Positions 62,179 to 64,000 of a DNA stretch of 64,000 nucleotides are shown piece after piece (position 1 is the stretch's first letter; each line of letters opens with the position of its first letter). Source of the stretch: Frondihabitans sp. PAMC 28766 (GTDB taxonomy: Bacteria > Actinomycetota > Actinomycetes > Actinomycetales > Microbacteriaceae); the NCBI RefSeq assembly GCF_001577365.1, contig NZ_CP014513.1, positions 3,410,001-3,474,000 on the forward strand, written 5' to 3'. A model generated the notes under the pieces. That model was not told the origin of the DNA. It searched no databases and saw only the letters and a program-made list of their open reading frames with translations. Made by a program: the position numbers and the translations under genes.

Positions 62179-63261
62179 CTAGGTGTGGTGCGAGCTGCCA
62201 GCCGCAGGTGCCGCGGCGGCAACGCGCAGCGGCCCGCAGCCGCAGGACTCCCGCGCGACGAGCGACACCTCGAAGTCGCGGCGGCTCCAGCCCGCGATGC
62301 CCTCGACGATGTCGAGCAAGCGGCCGGTGGCGGCGCGCGCCATCTCCTCGGCGGGCACGTGGATCGTGGTGATGCTGGGGCTGACCGCCCGCGACAGGCC
62401 GAAGTCGTCGAATCCGATGATCGAGACGTCGGCGGGCACCCGCACGCCCTGGCGCCGCAGCTCCTGGATCGCGCCGTAGGCCATGTCGTCGTTGGCGAAG
62501 AAGATCCCGTCGAAGTCCGTCACCGATGCCCCGAGCCGCAGGATCGCGTCCGCTCCACCGCCTTCGCTCAGGTCGCCTTCCACGATCATCGAGCCCGAAG
62601 AGATGCCCGCCGCCTCCACCGCCGACGTGAAGCCGATGCTGCGGTCGAGACCGGTCTGGTGGTCGAGCGGCCCTGCCACGTGCAGCAGCCGAGTGCGCCC
62701 GTGCACCCCGATCAAGTGGTCGGTCGCGAGGACGGACGCGGCCCGGTCGTCGACGCCGACGGTCACGGGATCCTGCAGGTAGGGGAAGTTGCCGATGAGC
62801 ACGACGGGCACGCCGCCCTCGTTGAGCCGTTCGACGGTCGAGTCGTCGATCGCCGCGCTGGTGACGATCGCGCCGTCGACCATGTTCGAGCGCATCACGC
62901 GCTCGTAGGCGGTCAGCCCATTATCCTGGTCGGCGTTCGTCGAGATCAGCACCTGGATGTTGCGCTCGTTCGCGGCCTCGATCACCCCCTGCAGCACGTG
63001 CGTGAAGTACGCGTGGCCGAAGACGTGGGTCGCCGTCGTCGGCACGATCAGCGCGATCGTGTCAGCGCGCTGGCTGCGCAGCGCCCGGGCGGCCGACGAA
63101 CCGACGTACCCGAGCTCGGCGGCGGCGTTCTGGATGTCGAGGCGCTTCTGCTCGCTGATGCGACCCCGCCCGAGCAGCGCCATCGACACCGCCGCCGGGG
63201 TGACGCCGACGCGCTCGGCGACGTCGCGGAGGGTGACCCCGCCTTTCGACACTTTCGGCAT
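62179..63261 (-). CDS. LacI-family transcriptional regulator
   Basis: A 360-residue LacI/GalR repressor. The helix-turn-helix and hinge read VTLRDVAERVGVTPAAVSMA, then LDIQNAAAELGYVGSSAARA and LRSQRADTIALIV. The periplasmic-binding-protein-like core carries GHAYFTHVLQGVIEAANERN, and FDGIFFANDDMAYGAIQELR. Family members bind a sugar. The neighbour on the same strand upstream is a glycoside hydrolase, so it probably controls sugar use. The start MPKVSKGG at 63261 follows the normal family N-terminus. A possible operator with ATCGAT lies at about 63280-63300. Confidence 0.93.
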   Translation of the reverse strand: MPKVSKGGVTLRDVAERVGVTPAAVSMALLGRGRISEQKRLDIQNAAAELGYVGSSAARALRSQRADTIALIVPTTATHVFGHAYFTHVLQGVIEAANERNIQVLISTNADQDNGLTAYERVMRSNMVDGAIVTSAAIDDSTVERLNEGGVPVVLIGNFPYLQDPVTVGVDDRAASVLATDHLIGVHGRTRLLHVAGPLDHQTGLDRSIGFTSAVEAAGISSGSMIVEGDLSEGGGADAILRLGASVTDFDGIFFANDDMAYGAIQELRRQGVRVPADVSIIGFDDFGLSRAVSPSITTIHVPAEEMARAATGRLLDIVEGIAGWSRRDFEVSLVARESCGCGPLRVAAAAPAAGSSHHT

Positions 63262-63310
63262 GGTCCTCCCCGCCCGTCTGATTGATCGATTCACCGAAAC
63301 CGTAGCGGTC

Positions 63311-64000
63311 TCAGCCTGCCGACGACGACACCCGCGCCCCGAGAGCGAAACTCGCCGCAGCGCTCGTCTCGACCCGGGTCAGCTGCCGGTCGGCGATCGA
63401 CACGAGGCCCATGCGGCGGAAGAAGGGCGTGAGGTCGTCGCTCTTCTCGGCGAACCTCTCCTCCGACGCCTGCAGCCCGGCACTGGCGTCGAGCACGAAC
63501 TCTTCGACGTTCTGCCCGCCCGAGGCGTACGACCAGTCGACGAAATCGAACAGCGGCCACCAGGTGTAGCCGCGGATGTCGCATCCTGACGCCTTCATCT
63601 CCTGCACGAGCGCCATCGACGACTCGAGCCACTCCTGTCTGACGAGGGCGGTGCCCTCGATGCTCGTCTCGGTGACCACCATCGGCAGACCGTAGCGGCG
63701 GCCCGCGTCTTCGAGCACCGCCCGCAGCCCGTCGACCCCGCGGTTCGCGGTGACCTGCGCGATCCCACCGTCGAGGGGGCGCAGGATCCGCGGAGTGAGA
63801 TCCGGGTAGTAGTTGACGCCGAGCACATCGATCTCGGGCACGCCCTCTGTGAACTCCAGGAGGCGCAGCGGCGGGGCGCCCTGGTCGACGAGCCACGGCC
63901 ACAGCGGATGCTGCTCGTCGACGCGGCCCAGCAGCAGCTCGGTGGGGAGCCGCGCGATGGCCTCGTGATGCGCCACGTCGGGCACCAGAGCGGGGTCTTC
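63311..64000 (-). CDS. Glycoside hydrolase (GH1-like), 5' truncated by the window end
   Basis: C-terminal 229 residues of a glycoside hydrolase in which the frame is still open at base 64000, so it continues beyond the window. GVPEIDVLGVNYYPDLTPRI, then VVTETSIEGTALVRQEWLES (candidate catalytic glutamate in VTETS) and YTWWPLFDFVDWSYASGGQN resemble the C-terminal half of GH1 enzymes, where the nucleophile Glu follows a T/S-E-N/T motif. It lies upstream of the LacI gene on the same strand. Family assignment is moderate because the N-terminal acid/base region is not visible. Confidence 0.72.
   Translation of the reverse strand, partial: EDPALVPDVAHHEAIARLPTELLLGRVDEQHPLWPWLVDQGAPPLRLLEFTEGVPEIDVLGVNYYPDLTPRILRPLDGGIAQVTANRGVDGLRAVLEDAGRRYGLPMVVTETSIEGTALVRQEWLESSMALVQEMKASGCDIRGYTWWPLFDFVDWSYASGGQNVEEFVLDASAGLQASEERFAEKSDDLTPFFRRMGLVSIADRQLTRVETSAAASFALGARVSSSAG

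Noticed and set aside
63262..63310. A perfect LacI-type operator in front of the LacI gene
   Set aside because: Only an ATCGAT core with imperfect flanks is present; it is too weak to list as a separate site.

Overview
The window is GC-rich chromosomal DNA from an actinobacterium. Dense short operons, frequent GTG starts, a sortase signal of the LAxTG type and many actinobacterial families (DUF1206, DUF3566, DUF805, TasA/SipW-like secreted proteins, NtaA-type monooxygenases) point to Microbacteriaceae; the genus cannot be fixed from sequence alone. There is no rRNA, CRISPR array, phage or complete insertion sequence. One tRNA (Met, CAT) lies at 40.7 kb.

Layout. 0-4.3 kb: sulfur-compound cluster (flavin monooxygenase, MetY-like enzyme, DszC/SfnB-like oxidoreductase, AhpD-like protein) split by two 151-bp copies of a hairpin repeat. 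4.4-6.1 kb: Lrp regulator divergent from alanine dehydrogenase. 7.3-8.3 kb: a CCCGA microsatellite and two decayed TasA-like genes. 8.3-13.6 kb: esterase, acetyltransferase, then a TetR regulator divergent from an NCS1 permease and an ammonia-lyase homologue that lacks the MIO serine. 13.6-16.3 kb: PIN/Phd toxin-antitoxin, ArsR plus MFS efflux. 16.4-19.8 kb: a large secreted S8-like protease. 20-28.4 kb: a sugar regulon (GH39 glycosidase, aldo/keto reductase and SDR on minus; FadR-type regulator and ABC importer on plus) in which both transcription units carry the same 24-bp operator/promoter element. 28.4-36.2 kb: MFS, aldo/keto reductase, small membrane proteins, and two regulator/enzyme pairs (TetR with epoxide hydrolase under three palindromes; XRE with SDR). 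36.4-48.9 kb: accessory genes, including an orphan IS3 OrfA-like protein, a D-lactate/glycolate oxidase-like enzyme, TetR with a quinone oxidoreductase, and an ECF sigma factor with its membrane partner. 49-54.5 kb: sortase-anchored repeat protein, DUF1206, DUF805, epimerase and hydrolase. 54.5-60.1 kb: NlpC/P60-like protein, class III aminotransferase, SDR, and a stand-alone A-T-TE synthetase. 60.1-64 kb: CPCC-domain membrane protein, hydrolase, and LacI next to a glycoside hydrolase cut by the window end.

Six otherwise convincing genes (MetY, GH39, sugar-binding lipoprotein, second ABC permease, XRE regulator, RidA) each need one base added to restore the family reading frame. The lesions all go in the same direction, which suggests consensus sequencing error, although real decay is not excluded. 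Starts were chosen from ribosome binding sites, overlaps and family alignments recalled from memory. No database search was run.
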